The notes below the pieces were generated by a model. The model saw only the letters and a program-made list of their open reading frames with translations, was not told where the DNA came from and made no database searches. 64,000 bases of DNA from NCBI GenBank assembly GCA_016466735.1, contig JAAOED010000003.1, positions 62,001 to 126,000 on the forward strand. The letters run 5' to 3'. The stretch comes from Weissella confusa (lineage in GTDB: Bacteria; Bacillota; Bacilli; Lactobacillales; Lactobacillaceae). Position 1 is the stretch's first letter. Each line of letters begins with the position of its first letter. This document shows, piece after piece, positions 1 through 8,789 of the stretch. A program made the translations under genes and the position numbers.

Positions 1-20
1 AAAACGTCAAAACCATACAA

Positions 21-67
21 AAAGACGCACCACACAGACCGGAAGTGATCTGCGTGGTGCGTCTTTT
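21..67. terminator. Bidirectional hairpin terminator
   Basis: A long stem (GACGCACCAC... pairing with ...GTGGTGCGTC) is flanked by A-run on the left and T-run on the right, so it can stop transcription in both directions. It would end the minus-strand MFS gene and an unseen plus-strand gene outside the window. Confidence 0.85.
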
Positions 68-144
68 TTGTCGTTATAAACTCGAATCTTATCTCTATCT
101 AATGTAGCAGATTTTTCAAGTTTTCGCTAATGTTTTAATAGTGA

Positions 145-1332
145 TTACTGCTTAACGTGGCGCCCGTGCACCAAGAAGTACCAAACCAAGGCGATAATCG
201 CAAAGGCAATCATCAACTCATACAAGCCGACAAAGCCAATGCTGGGTTCAATCAAACCAAGCAAGTAGGGTCCAACACCAAAAGCCAAATCAAAGAAAAT
301 AAAGTAGGTCGACGTTGCATATGACATACGCTCAGGTGGCACAATCTTCGCAATTGTTGCTTGAGCGGCTGATTGGAAGTTTCCAAAACCAACCCCGATG
401 AAAATCGCAGCCAATACGAATACCCAAACATTTGTGACATGACTCAATAGTACAAAACCGATTGCTAGCAAAATCAAGCCTGGGTAGATGATGTAGTTTT
501 CGTTCTTCTCATCAGCCAAACGGCCCGTAAATGGTCGGCTAATGAAAATCACCGCCGCGTAAATCAAGAAGAAGTACTCAGTCACGGAAGACATATGTTG
601 CGCCTTCATAAAGAAACTCAAGTAACTTTGAATGGCTGAATACGTCAACGTGGCAATGAATAGCGCGATTGCCAATGGCACTGCCTTAGGCTCTAAAAAC
701 TTCTTAAGGCCAGTTGGCTTATCAGCCGTTTCAACCTTTTTAACCGTGTGAGCCTTAATATCAACGGCTTCTTTGTGAATCAAAATCGTTGCCAAAAAAG
801 CTAACACAGCAATTACAGTTTCAATGTTAAACAAGAAGCCATAACCGATATTGCTTAAGGCCAATCCCAAGAATGGGCCCATTGCCGTGGCAATAACTGT
901 GCTCAATGAGAAATATGAAATCCCTTCACTGCGACGCTCTTCCGGTACAACAAACACAACTGCTGTATTCGTAACCGTCCCAATGAGTCCAATCATCATT
1001 CCTTGAACAAAACGTAGTACCAACAATGAAATCATTGACGTTGCGACATGATAAGCCAGCATACTAGGAATCAGCACAAACGCGCCGACCATCATCATCG
1101 TCTTGGTTGAAAAGCGTGCGAGCACCGCACCAGACATCATACGCATGACGAGTGAGCCAATAACCACGATACCGACTAGCAAACCACTACTTGCTGTTGA
1201 TAGATGGAGCACATCGACTGCATATGGCCCAACGGCAACAATCAAACTGTAAAACGTCATCAAAACTAGGAAGTTAATCAGCGCAATTTCAAGAAATGAC
1301 TGGTTAAAGATCTTGGTTTTTCCGGAATTCAT
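145..1332 (-). CDS. MFS transporter, 12-TM efflux type
   Basis: Major facilitator superfamily permease of about 395 aa; the whole protein is a run of hydrophobic helices with a charged central loop near residues 190-215 (KEAVDIKAHTVKKVETADK), as expected between the two six-helix halves. Substrate cannot be told; similar proteins are annotated as drug or sugar efflux permeases. The reading frame is open to 1446, but the ATG at 1332 has AGAGG a few bases upstream and begins MNSGKTKIFNQSF, directly ahead of the first helix, so I chose it. It ends shortly before the terminator at 21-67 and appears to be a single-gene unit. Confidence 0.85.
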   Translation of the reverse strand: MNSGKTKIFNQSFLEIALINFLVLMTFYSLIVAVGPYAVDVLHLSTASSGLLVGIVVIGSLVMRMMSGAVLARFSTKTMMMVGAFVLIPSMLAYHVATSMISLLVLRFVQGMMIGLIGTVTNTAVVFVVPEERRSEGISYFSLSTVIATAMGPFLGLALSNIGYGFLFNIETVIAVLAFLATILIHKEAVDIKAHTVKKVETADKPTGLKKFLEPKAVPLAIALFIATLTYSAIQSYLSFFMKAQHMSSVTEYFFLIYAAVIFISRPFTGRLADEKNENYIIYPGLILLAIGFVLLSHVTNVWVFVLAAIFIGVGFGNFQSAAQATIAKIVPPERMSYATSTYFIFFDLAFGVGPYLLGLIEPSIGFVGLYELMIAFAIIALVWYFLVHGRHVKQ

Positions 1333-1526
1333 AAAAACCTCTACTTTCAAAATTAAACAAATAAGTGCCCTTTTGTTGTCATTAACAAAAGTGTCGCCTA
1401 AGAAAGACGACTTATCCACTTTACGCTTATTTTTTGGAAGTAGCAAATTTTAGTGGTCATTCCGTTTGACGCCCACATTTTATAAGCAGATAATGAGTTA
1501 TAGTCTAATTAGAAAGAAGCACCTTC

Positions 1527-1877
1527 ATGTCAGCATCTACACCTATGTACCAAGTCATCAGTTATCTGAATGATTTGGACGGGAGCTATGTCTCCCTATT
1601 TGCGCCAGACGCCATTGTCTCTGATGTTGCTTCAAAGCAAATCAGTGTCGGGTTGCCTGACATTCAAAGCTATTTTAAGCAATACTTCTTTGCACATAAC
1701 GTCCAAACAAGTATTCACTCCGTCGAACCTTTAAACGATGAAGTCCTAGCACATGTCACCTTCCATGGTGATTTTTCCGACAGTTTTGCACCTGACGGAG
1801 ATGTCGATGCAACAATTGAATTAGCCACTACTGGTCACAAAATTCATAAGATGATTATCAAACTAGACGCTGCCTAA
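1527..1877 (+). CDS. NTF2/SnoaL-like small protein
   Basis: 116-aa soluble protein. The layout (N-terminal helices, then DPDAIVSD-like segment and beta strands such as EVLAHVTFHGDFSD) resembles the SnoaL/NTF2-like fold used by small enzymes and binding proteins, but no catalytic residue can be assigned. It is divergent from the MFS gene and followed after 44 bp by another small gene on the same strand. Function unknown; the fold is an inference from pattern. Confidence 0.7.
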   Translation: MSASTPMYQVISYLNDLDGSYVSLFAPDAIVSDVASKQISVGLPDIQSYFKQYFFAHNVQTSIHSVEPLNDEVLAHVTFHGDFSDSFAPDGDVDATIELATTGHKIHKMIIKLDAA

Positions 1878-1921
1878 TGTGGTATGCTTAGTTTACTAAT
1901 TAATAGAGAGTGAGCAAATAC

Positions 1922-2317
1922 ATGGCCACGTATAATTTGACAGACATCCTCGACATCGTAAAGTTGTGGGGTGTTGATTACCCAAACAAGCAAAAGAACC
2001 GCGTAAAGTACGACGCATTCAAGAAGGATCTCCGTAAGAAGATTGAGGAAACATTCGATACTGAGGCTGATGCTTTAGCAGCTGTCACACCAGAACTAGC
2101 CGCACCGGTTAAGCCAAACCCAGTAACTGGTCAAACGACCACTTACTCAGCCCGTCACATCGTTTGGCTGTTCGAACAACCCCTTTTCTTGGTTTGGGTG
2201 ATTAAGCACAGCGCTCGCCAAGAAGCTTTGCTACCTTTGTTGAAGGCTGAAAAGACACGTTCTGAAGTTGCCGACACTGAAGAAAACGCCGAAGCAATCA
2301 TTAATAACTGGCACTAA
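1922..2317 (+). CDS. Hypothetical protein, 131 aa
   Basis: Soluble, helix-rich protein without a motif I recognise. The frame is open from a GTG at 1910, but the ATG at 1922 (MATYNLTDILDIVKLWGVDY) is the more usual start; a purine-rich GAGAGTGAG stretch lies just upstream. It ends just before a strong bidirectional terminator. Probably co-transcribed with the preceding NTF2-like gene. Confidence 0.65.
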   Translation: MATYNLTDILDIVKLWGVDYPNKQKNRVKYDAFKKDLRKKIEETFDTEADALAAVTPELAAPVKPNPVTGQTTTYSARHIVWLFEQPLFLVWVIKHSARQEALLPLLKAEKTRSEVADTEENAEAIINNWH

Positions 2318-2319
2318 AA

Positions 2320-2361
2320 AATAGGATGGTATCTTGAGAAAATCGAGATACCATCCTATTT
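2320..2361. terminator. Bidirectional terminator between convergent genes
   Basis: AATAGGATGGTATCT pairs with AGATACCATCCTATT; A-run on the left and T-run on the right, so it serves the gene ending at 2317 and pepQ ending at 2365. Confidence 0.9.
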
Positions 2362-2364
2362 TGT

Positions 2365-3465
2365 TTAATCAATAATACGCAATTCCTTTGATGAGTGCGT
2401 GAATGAATCAGCACCGGTCTCCGTCATGACAACTGAGTCTTCGATACGAATTCCCAAGTCGCCAGGGATGTAGATACCCGGTTCAATTGAGAAGGCCATA
2501 CCTGGTTGCAAAATCAAGTCATTGCCCGTCGCAATCTGGATTGACTCGTGGACTGATGAGCCAATTCCGTGACCAAGACGGTGCACGAAGTACTCACCAT
2601 AACCAGCCTTGGTAATAATGTCACGGGCAATCGCATCCAACTCACCGGCAGTCATACCAGGCTTCGCTTGTGATTGGGCAGCCAATTGGGCCTCCAAAAC
2701 AACGTTATAAACATCGCGTTGGTGATCAGAAACTGACTTGTAAGCCACTGTACGCGTGGCATCCGACACATAACCTTGGTAAATCGTACCCAAGTCAAAC
2801 AAAGCCAAATCGCCAGCCTTCAACAAGGTTGAACCAGTGTCACCGTGTGGTTCGGCTGCGTGCGCACCGAATTGAACCAACGTCTCAAATGACATCCCCA
2901 CAACCCCCATTGACTTCAAGTCATATTCCAACTTGGCCATCACTTGAAGCTCTGACACACCTTCCTGCAAAGCAGCAAAGGCGAATTCAAAGGCACGATC
3001 CGCATCATCACCAGCCTTGTGCATCTTAGCAATTTCGTCTGGTGTCTTAATCAAGTGCATTTCAGTCATCAATGGTGACAAATCAGCCACAAACTTAGCT
3101 TCTGGTACAGCAGTTTGTAACAAAGCAGCACGGTCCAACGTCATTTGGGCCTTTTCAACGGCCCAATTCGTTGCATGCGTTGTGTGTTGCTTAACATAGT
3201 TGGCAATCATTTGGTATGGTTGCTCGTGGTCTTGGTAACCATAAACCGGATGCGTCCAACCAGCCCCCTTAACCGCCTCGACTTCAAGTGCTGGCGCAAA
3301 AATAAATGGCTCATCTTGTGGAAAGACAACCAACGCCAAAACACGTTCGATTGGGTCAGATTCAAAGCCCGTCAAATAGGCAATTGAATGAAAATCTGAG
3401 AAGTAGGCGACGTCCAATTCATTGTCATTCAACCATGATTGGATTTTTGTAAGTTGTTCAGTCAT
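2365..3465 (-). CDS. pepQ: Xaa-Pro dipeptidase PepQ (M24 family)
   Basis: Cytoplasmic proline dipeptidase, 366 aa, splitting X-Pro dipeptides from casein or other peptide uptake. An N-terminal creatinase-like domain (about 1-125) is followed by a pita-bread catalytic domain. The dinuclear metal ligands of the family are visible: DLGTIYQGYVSDATRT (two Asp), HGIGSSVHE (His), EPGIYIPG (Glu) and RIEDSV (Glu). The ATG has AGAGGGG upstream. It is divergent from ccpA, an arrangement conserved in lactic acid bacteria, and shares the 244-bp control region that holds the cre site. Confidence 0.95.
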   Translation of the reverse strand: MTEQLTKIQSWLNDNELDVAYFSDFHSIAYLTGFESDPIERVLALVVFPQDEPFIFAPALEVEAVKGAGWTHPVYGYQDHEQPYQMIANYVKQHTTHATNWAVEKAQMTLDRAALLQTAVPEAKFVADLSPLMTEMHLIKTPDEIAKMHKAGDDADRAFEFAFAALQEGVSELQVMAKLEYDLKSMGVVGMSFETLVQFGAHAAEPHGDTGSTLLKAGDLALFDLGTIYQGYVSDATRTVAYKSVSDHQRDVYNVVLEAQLAAQSQAKPGMTAGELDAIARDIITKAGYGEYFVHRLGHGIGSSVHESIQIATGNDLILQPGMAFSIEPGIYIPGDLGIRIEDSVVMTETGADSFTHSSKELRIID

Positions 3466-3604
3466 CTGAAATCCCCTCTTGTTTCACTTTTCTATCATTG
3501 TACACTCATTTTCAGAAAATGACGCAACAGACCGATTATTTATGCTAAACTATTAACTTGTGATATATTGAATGTTCTCATGAAAACATTTTATGAAAGC
3601 ATGG

Positions 3605-3629
3605 TACAATAACCTTGTAACCGGTTGCA
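3605..3629 (+). promoter_or_regulatory. ccpA promoter -10 and overlapping cre site
   Basis: TACAAT (3605-3610) is a good -10; a weak -35 (TGAAAA, 3581-3586) lies 18 bp upstream. Six bases after the -10, TGTAACCGGTTGCA (3616-3629) matches the cre consensus TGNAANCGNNNNCA. The site covers the expected transcription start, which fits negative autoregulation of ccpA and possible control of pepQ. The consensus is established knowledge; the regulation is inferred. Confidence 0.75.
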
Positions 3630-3709
3630 GATATGCAATTCGGTAAACGACTGAAAAGTTATGAAAACGACAAAAATTCTGTATGAGAGAACTATAAAGG
3701 AGCATCAGC

Positions 3710-4714
3710 ATGGAAAAGCAGACCATCACGATTTATGACGTGGCCCGCGAAGCGAAAGTCTCAATGGCAACCGTTTCACGTGTTGTCAATGGCAATGCCA
3801 ACGTTAAGCAAGAAACGAAAGAAAAGGTTGAAGCCGTTATCGAACGACTTGGTTACCGACCAAACGCCGTTGCTCGTGGTTTGGCCTCACGTCGTACGAC
3901 CACAATCGGTGTCGTAATTCCCGACGTGACCGACCACTACTTCGCCGAATTGGCCCGTGGAATCGATGACGTTGCTGCCATGTACCACTACCAAATCATC
4001 TTGGCTAACTCAGATGAATCTGATACCAAGGAATTGCAAGTTTTGGAAAACCTATTGAGTAAGCAAGTTGACGGTATTATCTTCATGGGTAACTTGATTG
4101 ACGATGATATCCGCAAGGAATTTGCTAAGGCTGATGTGCCAATTGTCTTGGCCGGTTCAGTTGACGACGTGACTGCTCAACCTTCTGTCAACATTGACTA
4201 CACAAGTGCCATCGGCGAAGCAACGACCAAGTTGTTGAAGAACGGCCACAAGCGGGTTGCCTTTGTAACTGGAAGTTTGGATCACGGCATCAACCGCGAG
4301 TACAAGTTGAAGGGTTACATGAATGCTCTGGCTGTCGCTGGGGTCGACTACGACGAATCACTTGTTATCCAAGGTGATTATGACTATCAATCAGGTTACC
4401 AAATGGCCGAAATGGTTCGCGATGCCAAGGCAACAGCCGCTGTCGTTGTTAACGACGAAATGGCTGCCGGCTTGTTGAACGCAATGACTGATGCTGGTGT
4501 TAAGATGCCTGAAGACTTTGAGTTGATTACAAACAACAACTCAAAGTTGGCCGTTATGACGCGTCCACAAATGTCTTCAATCACGCAACCCATCTACGAC
4601 CTTGGTGCCGTTGCTATGCGTATGTTGACGAAGTTGATGAACCGTGAAGAATTGGCTGTTAAGAACATCATCTTGCCACACGGTTACGTTGATCGTGATT
4701 CAACGAAGCAATAA
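3710..4714 (+). CDS. ccpA: Catabolite control protein A
   Basis: LacI/GalR-family regulator of 334 aa, the usual CcpA length. The N-terminal helix-turn-helix is TIYDVAREAKVSMATVSRVV (residues 5-24), followed by the hinge helix (RPNAVARGLASRRT) and a periplasmic-binding-type effector domain that in CcpA binds HPr-Ser46-P. It controls carbon catabolite repression by binding cre sites, two of which are seen in this window (3616 and 15099). AAAGGAG precedes the start and a strong terminator follows. Confidence 0.95.
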   Translation: MEKQTITIYDVAREAKVSMATVSRVVNGNANVKQETKEKVEAVIERLGYRPNAVARGLASRRTTTIGVVIPDVTDHYFAELARGIDDVAAMYHYQIILANSDESDTKELQVLENLLSKQVDGIIFMGNLIDDDIRKEFAKADVPIVLAGSVDDVTAQPSVNIDYTSAIGEATTKLLKNGHKRVAFVTGSLDHGINREYKLKGYMNALAVAGVDYDESLVIQGDYDYQSGYQMAEMVRDAKATAAVVVNDEMAAGLLNAMTDAGVKMPEDFELITNNNSKLAVMTRPQMSSITQPIYDLGAVAMRMLTKLMNREELAVKNIILPHGYVDRDSTKQ

Positions 4715-4721
4715 TGACTAC

Positions 4722-4759
4722 AAAAAAGAGGAACGACTCAACAGTCGTTCCTCTTTTTT
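4722..4759. terminator. Bidirectional terminator after ccpA
   Basis: AAAAAAGAGGAACGACT, a CAAC loop, and AGTCGTTCCTCTTTTTT form a perfect 17-bp stem with A and T tails. It serves ccpA and the minus-strand YtxH gene. Confidence 0.95.
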
Positions 4760-4766
4760 CATATGA

Positions 4767-5396
4767 TTAAGCTTCTTCTGACAAGCCCTTCTTGTTTGTT
4801 TCAGACAAACCACCTTCGGGTTCCAAAACTTCAGCTGTTACTTGCTTTGCTTCTTCAACCGCAACTGGTTCTTCCAAATCTTCAAATGCCTCTGACAATG
4901 AAGGTGCTGTTGGATCCAAGACGATATCAATGTCTTCATCTTCAAGTTCAGGCGCTACCTTAGCACGCACTTGGTCCTTCACTTCGCTAGCCTTTGACTT
5001 TGCTTGGTCAGCCAAGTCTTGTGCTTGGGCCTTCAAATCATCAGCCTTCGCACGCAAACCTGCTGTCTTTTCATCTGCTTGGGCCTTAAGCTCATCGGCC
5101 TTTGCACGCAAGCCAGCCGTCTTCTCATCAGCTTGCGCCTTCAAGTCAGCAACCTTGCCATCCAAGCCCTTCTCGGCAACGAAATCGTCAGCGCGATCAC
5201 GAACTGATGCCACCGCATCAGTTGCTGCATATGTGTAATCAACAGCCTTGTCGCGAACATCAACAACGATGTCGTCAACCTTAGCCTTCAACTTTTCTTG
5301 TTCTGCTGGTGACAAGCTCTTGAAGTAGGCATATCCAGCCGCAGCTGCTACACCACTAAACAACAATCCTGCCAAAAATCCTTTTCCCTTAGACAT
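4767..5396 (-). CDS. YtxH-domain membrane-anchored protein with apolipoprotein-like repeats
   Basis: 209 aa. One N-terminal membrane segment (GFLAGLLFSGVAAAAGYAYF, residues 6-25) is followed by a long Ala/Lys/Asp/Glu-rich helical region. Residues about 84-119 are two almost identical 18-residue units (DLKAQADEKTAGLRAKAD), a pattern able to form a long coiled coil or amphipathic helix. The C-terminus is acidic. Related YtxH proteins are general-stress envelope proteins in Firmicutes. It lies 29 bp after a DUF948 gene and starts with AGGAGGG upstream; the two form a transcription unit. Confidence 0.85.
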   Translation of the reverse strand: MSKGKGFLAGLLFSGVAAAAGYAYFKSLSPAEQEKLKAKVDDIVVDVRDKAVDYTYAATDAVASVRDRADDFVAEKGLDGKVADLKAQADEKTAGLRAKADELKAQADEKTAGLRAKADDLKAQAQDLADQAKSKASEVKDQVRAKVAPELEDEDIDIVLDPTAPSLSEAFEDLEEPVAVEEAKQVTAEVLEPEGGLSETNKKGLSEEA

Positions 5397-5424
5397 GGTT
5401 AATACCCTCCTGGTTTATATATGA

Positions 5425-5814
5425 TTACTTTGTCGTTGATGATTGTGCCTTACGCGCCCTGCGGAATCCATTAACCGCTGAAAACGCTGACGCAACACCG
5501 GCCCCACGTGAAGCAGCCGTTGACTTAACCTTCCCCGTCAAGTTGTGCGTTGCCGCATTCAACTCAGACACAGACGTCCCCAAATCTGCTACCGCTTGGA
5601 AAGCCGGATCAATTGTCGCTACCTTGCCATTAACATCGTTCAACAATGTATTTGCGTTAGCTAAAATGTCGTTTGCCTCACGTGCAATGATATCCACATC
5701 ACGCGTGATGACCCCCAAAGTTCGTGTCAATCGCACCAAGAATAGCCCGATAAACAAGACCAACAACATTACCGCCACCGCAATGATAATCAATGCGATT
5801 TGACCTGCTGTCAT
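5425..5814 (-). CDS. DUF948 membrane protein
   Basis: 129 aa with one strong N-terminal membrane helix (IALIIIAVAVMLLVLFIGLFL) and then a heptad-like region (TRTLGVITRDVDIIAREANDIL...) typical of DUF948 proteins, which are found beside YtxH proteins in Firmicutes. Function unknown, probably an envelope stress protein. GGAGGAATAA precedes the start. A cre-like core (GAAAGCGCTTAAA read on the minus strand, about 5855-5870) lies 40 bp upstream and may link it to CcpA; it differs from the consensus at both ends, so this is weak. Confidence 0.85.
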   Translation of the reverse strand: MTAGQIALIIIAVAVMLLVLFIGLFLVRLTRTLGVITRDVDIIAREANDILANANTLLNDVNGKVATIDPAFQAVADLGTSVSELNAATHNLTGKVKSTAASRGAGVASAFSAVNGFRRARKAQSSTTK

Positions 5815-6124
5815 AGTTATTCCTCCAAGTTCCTTTATAGGTCTTATTCTAACTGTTTAAGCGCTTTCTTTCAATGAAACTGATTTTAATGATATACGGC
5901 TGTATTGTGTATGGATTACGCTTCTAATCAAAATGTTTCTTATATTGTTCATAGACTCTCTCACATACGGCATAAAAACGTTACAAACGAGTTAAAAACC
6001 CTTAAAAAACATTGAACTGAACAGTTTTTTTTGATAAATTGGTAAGCGTTCGTTTGTGCGCAGAAATGTGCAAACATTTGTTCTGGTTAAACAGTTAAAA
6101 ATTATTTTCACATTTGGAGGAATT

Positions 6125-6844
6125 ATGGACCACTCATTAGTCGTACGTTTGTTCGCCGAGTTCTTCGGAACAGCGTTCTTGGTTTTGTTGGGCAACGGAT
6201 CAGTTGCCAATACTGAGTTGAAGAATACAAAGGGAGCTGAAACTGGTTGGTTGAACATCGCCGTTGGTTACGGAGCCGGTGTTGCCATCCCAGCTATGGC
6301 TTTCGGTGCTTTCTCAGCTCAAATCAACCCTGCCTTTACGTTGGCATTGGCTGTTGTTGGTGACTTCCCATGGTCAGAAGTTTTGCCTTACATCATCGCC
6401 CAAATTTTGGGTGCTATGTTCGGTCAACTATTGGTTGTTGCTGCCTACAAGCCATACTTCGATTTGACGACAAACGTTGACGCGGTCTTCGCCCCATTCT
6501 CAACGACTGACGCTGCTAACTCACGCTTCAACGGATTCATCAACGAATTTGTTGGAACATTCGTTTTGGTCTTCGCTGCTTTGGGAATTACGTCATCAGC
6601 TGAATACAAGGGCATTGCCGGTTTGGCATTGGGTGTCCTCGTTGCAACGTTGGTTACGTCATTGGGTGGTGCAACCGGTCCTGGTTTGAACCCTGCACGT
6701 GACTTTGGTCCCCGTTTGGTTCACGCCTTGTTGCCATTGAAGTTTAAGGGATCATCACACTGGGAGTACGCATGGGTTGCCGTTTTGGCACCTATCGCCG
6801 GTGGTATCCTTGCCTCAACTTTGTGGTGGACATTGTTTAAGTAA
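6125..6844 (+). CDS. glpF: Glycerol uptake facilitator (aquaglyceroporin)
   Basis: MIP-family channel of 239 aa with six membrane spans and two half-helices. The two pore motifs are visible: INPAFTLA (NPA at 68-70) and LNPARDFGPR (NPA at 189-191). The Asp after the second NPA-Arg is typical of glycerol-conducting members rather than strict water channels. The frame is open upstream to 6056, but the ATG at 6125 has TTTGGAGG at the right distance and starts where family members start. Monocistronic, with a strong terminator downstream. Confidence 0.93.
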   Translation: MDHSLVVRLFAEFFGTAFLVLLGNGSVANTELKNTKGAETGWLNIAVGYGAGVAIPAMAFGAFSAQINPAFTLALAVVGDFPWSEVLPYIIAQILGAMFGQLLVVAAYKPYFDLTTNVDAVFAPFSTTDAANSRFNGFINEFVGTFVLVFAALGITSSAEYKGIAGLALGVLVATLVTSLGGATGPGLNPARDFGPRLVHALLPLKFKGSSHWEYAWVAVLAPIAGGILASTLWWTLFK

Positions 6845-6856
6845 GAACAGTTAATT

Positions 6857-6898
6857 AAAAGACGCTGACTTCATAAATTTGAAGTCAGCGTCTTTTTT
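6857..6898. terminator. Bidirectional terminator glpF/pepF
   Basis: AAAAGACGCTGACTTC pairs with GAAGTCAGCGTCTTTTTT around an 8-nt loop; flanked by A's and T's, serving glpF and the convergent pepF. Confidence 0.95.
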
Positions 6899-6903
6899 AC
6901 TTC

Positions 6904-8712
6904 TTATGCCAATTCATTAACTAGCGCTTCGAACTCGTTCAAGCGTTCTTCGAAGACCTTGAATGTATCACGGAGGTAATCTGGCTTGGTCATGTCCAAA
7001 CCAGCCTTCTTCATCACATCAATTGGGAATGCTGATGAACCAGCTTGCAAGTATTCCTTGTAAGCCGCGACTGCAGGCTCACCTTCAGTCAAAATCTTGT
7101 CTGCCATGGCCGTTGCAGCTGCAAAGCCAGTTGCATATTGGAAGACGTAGAAGTTGTAGTAGAAGTGTGGAATACGTTCCCACTCGTGGGCAATCTCTTC
7201 ATCAAACGTCAATTCTGGACCATAGTATCGACGGTTCATTTCACCATATGCTTCGTCCAAAACATCAGCTGTCAAAGGTGTTCCTTCGGCATCGGTTACG
7301 TGCATCCATTGCTCAAATTCAGCAAATTGGGTTTGACGGAAGACTGTTCCCTTCACGCCATCCAAGTATTGGTTCAAAATGTATGCACGTAGCTTCTTGT
7401 CATCAATCGTCTTCAACAAGTAATCCGTCAACAAATTCTCATTCGTCGTTGACGCAATTTCAGCCAAGAAAATTGGGTAGTCACCATAGTGATATGGTTG
7501 GTTTTGACGCGTGTAGTATGAGTGCACTGAGTGGCCCATTTCGTGAACAAGCGTGCTCAAGTTACTCAAATTGTCGACCCAGTTCAACAAAATGAATGGG
7601 TTTGTGTCGTATGACCCACCTGAATAAGCACCAGAACGCTTACCCTTGTTTTCAATCACATCAATCCAGCGACTATCAAAGGCCTTGTTCACAATATCAA
7701 GGTAATCATCCCCCAATGGTGCCAAGGCTTGCAACGCCTCAGCCTTAGCTGACTCATAGTCAATATCATAATCTGGCTCACCCAAAATTGGTGTGTAAAG
7801 ATCATATGAGTGTAGCTCGTCCAAGCCCAACAACTTCTTACGCAAGCCAACATAGCGGTGGAGCAATGGCAATGCCTTATTAACCTCAGCAACCAACGTA
7901 TCATATACCACTTCAGGCACGTGGTTACCAGCCAACGCTGCTTCACGCGCATTGTCATAATGGTGTGCAGCTGCCATGAAGTTTTGACCCTTTACGTGGT
8001 TACCAATCAATGAAGCAAATGTATTCTCCAAAGCCATGTATGACTTGTAGAATGTTTGGAACGCATTCTTACGGATTTCGGGCTTCGTTGATTCCAACAA
8101 ACGTGAGTAAACACCATTAGACAATGTTTCCATTTCACCGTCTTCATTTTCAACGGCTTCGAATGAAATATCTGCGTTATCCAACACACCGAAGGTACGT
8201 TGCGATGCACCAAAGACATCACCTGCAGCTGCCAAAAGTGACTCTTGTTCAGTTGGCAAAACGTGACCTTGTTGCGTCAAAATGCTGTCAAAGTAGTGCT
8301 TGTAGGCTTGTAACTTAGGTTCAGCTACAAAGAACTCTGACAATTCCTCTTCTGACAAGCTCAAAACGGCTGGGTCAAAAAAGGCAATCGCAGCTGACAC
8401 GCGGGCAGCCAACGACTCAGCCATGTTGTTCAAACCTTGATAGAACGTGTTAGCCGTGTCTTGGTCAGACTTCATTGAGGCATATACGTACAACTTTTCC
8501 AAATCTTGCATCAAGCCCAAGCCGTATTGCAACGCATTGTACAAGTCCGTTGCAGAATTCGTCACGTTCGCTGCAAAGAACTCCGCTGATTCAAGACGGT
8601 CTTCCAAATCTGCGAAGGCATCTTCCCACGCTTCGTCAGAGGCAAAGATTGTTGATAGGTCCCAGGTCATTGACTCAGGCAACTCTTCGCGCAATGGTAA
8701 TTCTTTTGCCAT
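6904..8712 (-). CDS. pepF: Oligoendopeptidase F (M3 family)
   Basis: Cytoplasmic zinc metallopeptidase of 602 aa that cuts medium-length peptides, part of the lactic acid bacterial peptide-use machinery. The zinc site HEMGH lies near residue 387 in LVHEMGHSVHSYYT, and a downstream Glu-rich helix (FLAEIASTTNE) supplies the third ligand as in the family. The frame opens at 8727, but MAKELPLREELPE from 8712 has GAGG nine bases upstream, so I use that start. Convergent with glpF. Confidence 0.95.
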   Translation of the reverse strand: MAKELPLREELPESMTWDLSTIFASDEAWEDAFADLEDRLESAEFFAANVTNSATDLYNALQYGLGLMQDLEKLYVYASMKSDQDTANTFYQGLNNMAESLAARVSAAIAFFDPAVLSLSEEELSEFFVAEPKLQAYKHYFDSILTQQGHVLPTEQESLLAAAGDVFGASQRTFGVLDNADISFEAVENEDGEMETLSNGVYSRLLESTKPEIRKNAFQTFYKSYMALENTFASLIGNHVKGQNFMAAAHHYDNAREAALAGNHVPEVVYDTLVAEVNKALPLLHRYVGLRKKLLGLDELHSYDLYTPILGEPDYDIDYESAKAEALQALAPLGDDYLDIVNKAFDSRWIDVIENKGKRSGAYSGGSYDTNPFILLNWVDNLSNLSTLVHEMGHSVHSYYTRQNQPYHYGDYPIFLAEIASTTNENLLTDYLLKTIDDKKLRAYILNQYLDGVKGTVFRQTQFAEFEQWMHVTDAEGTPLTADVLDEAYGEMNRRYYGPELTFDEEIAHEWERIPHFYYNFYVFQYATGFAAATAMADKILTEGEPAVAAYKEYLQAGSSAFPIDVMKKAGLDMTKPDYLRDTFKVFEERLNEFEALVNELA

Positions 8713-8789
8713 AATAGCTAACCTCATTTCCAGTTTATAGTTGTTATTCTACACTTTGGGTTCCAAAGTTGCACGTGGTAATAGAGATG

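Noticed and set aside
4792-5238. 148-codon plus-strand frame opposite the YtxH gene
   Set aside because: It is the mirror of an Ala/Lys-rich helical gene with repeats; Ser/Ala/Phe-rich translation and no ribosome site.
6031-6060. cre site ahead of glpF (GGTAAGCGTTCG region)
   Set aside because: It fits only half of the consensus; the first conserved TG is displaced by one base and the last CA is absent.
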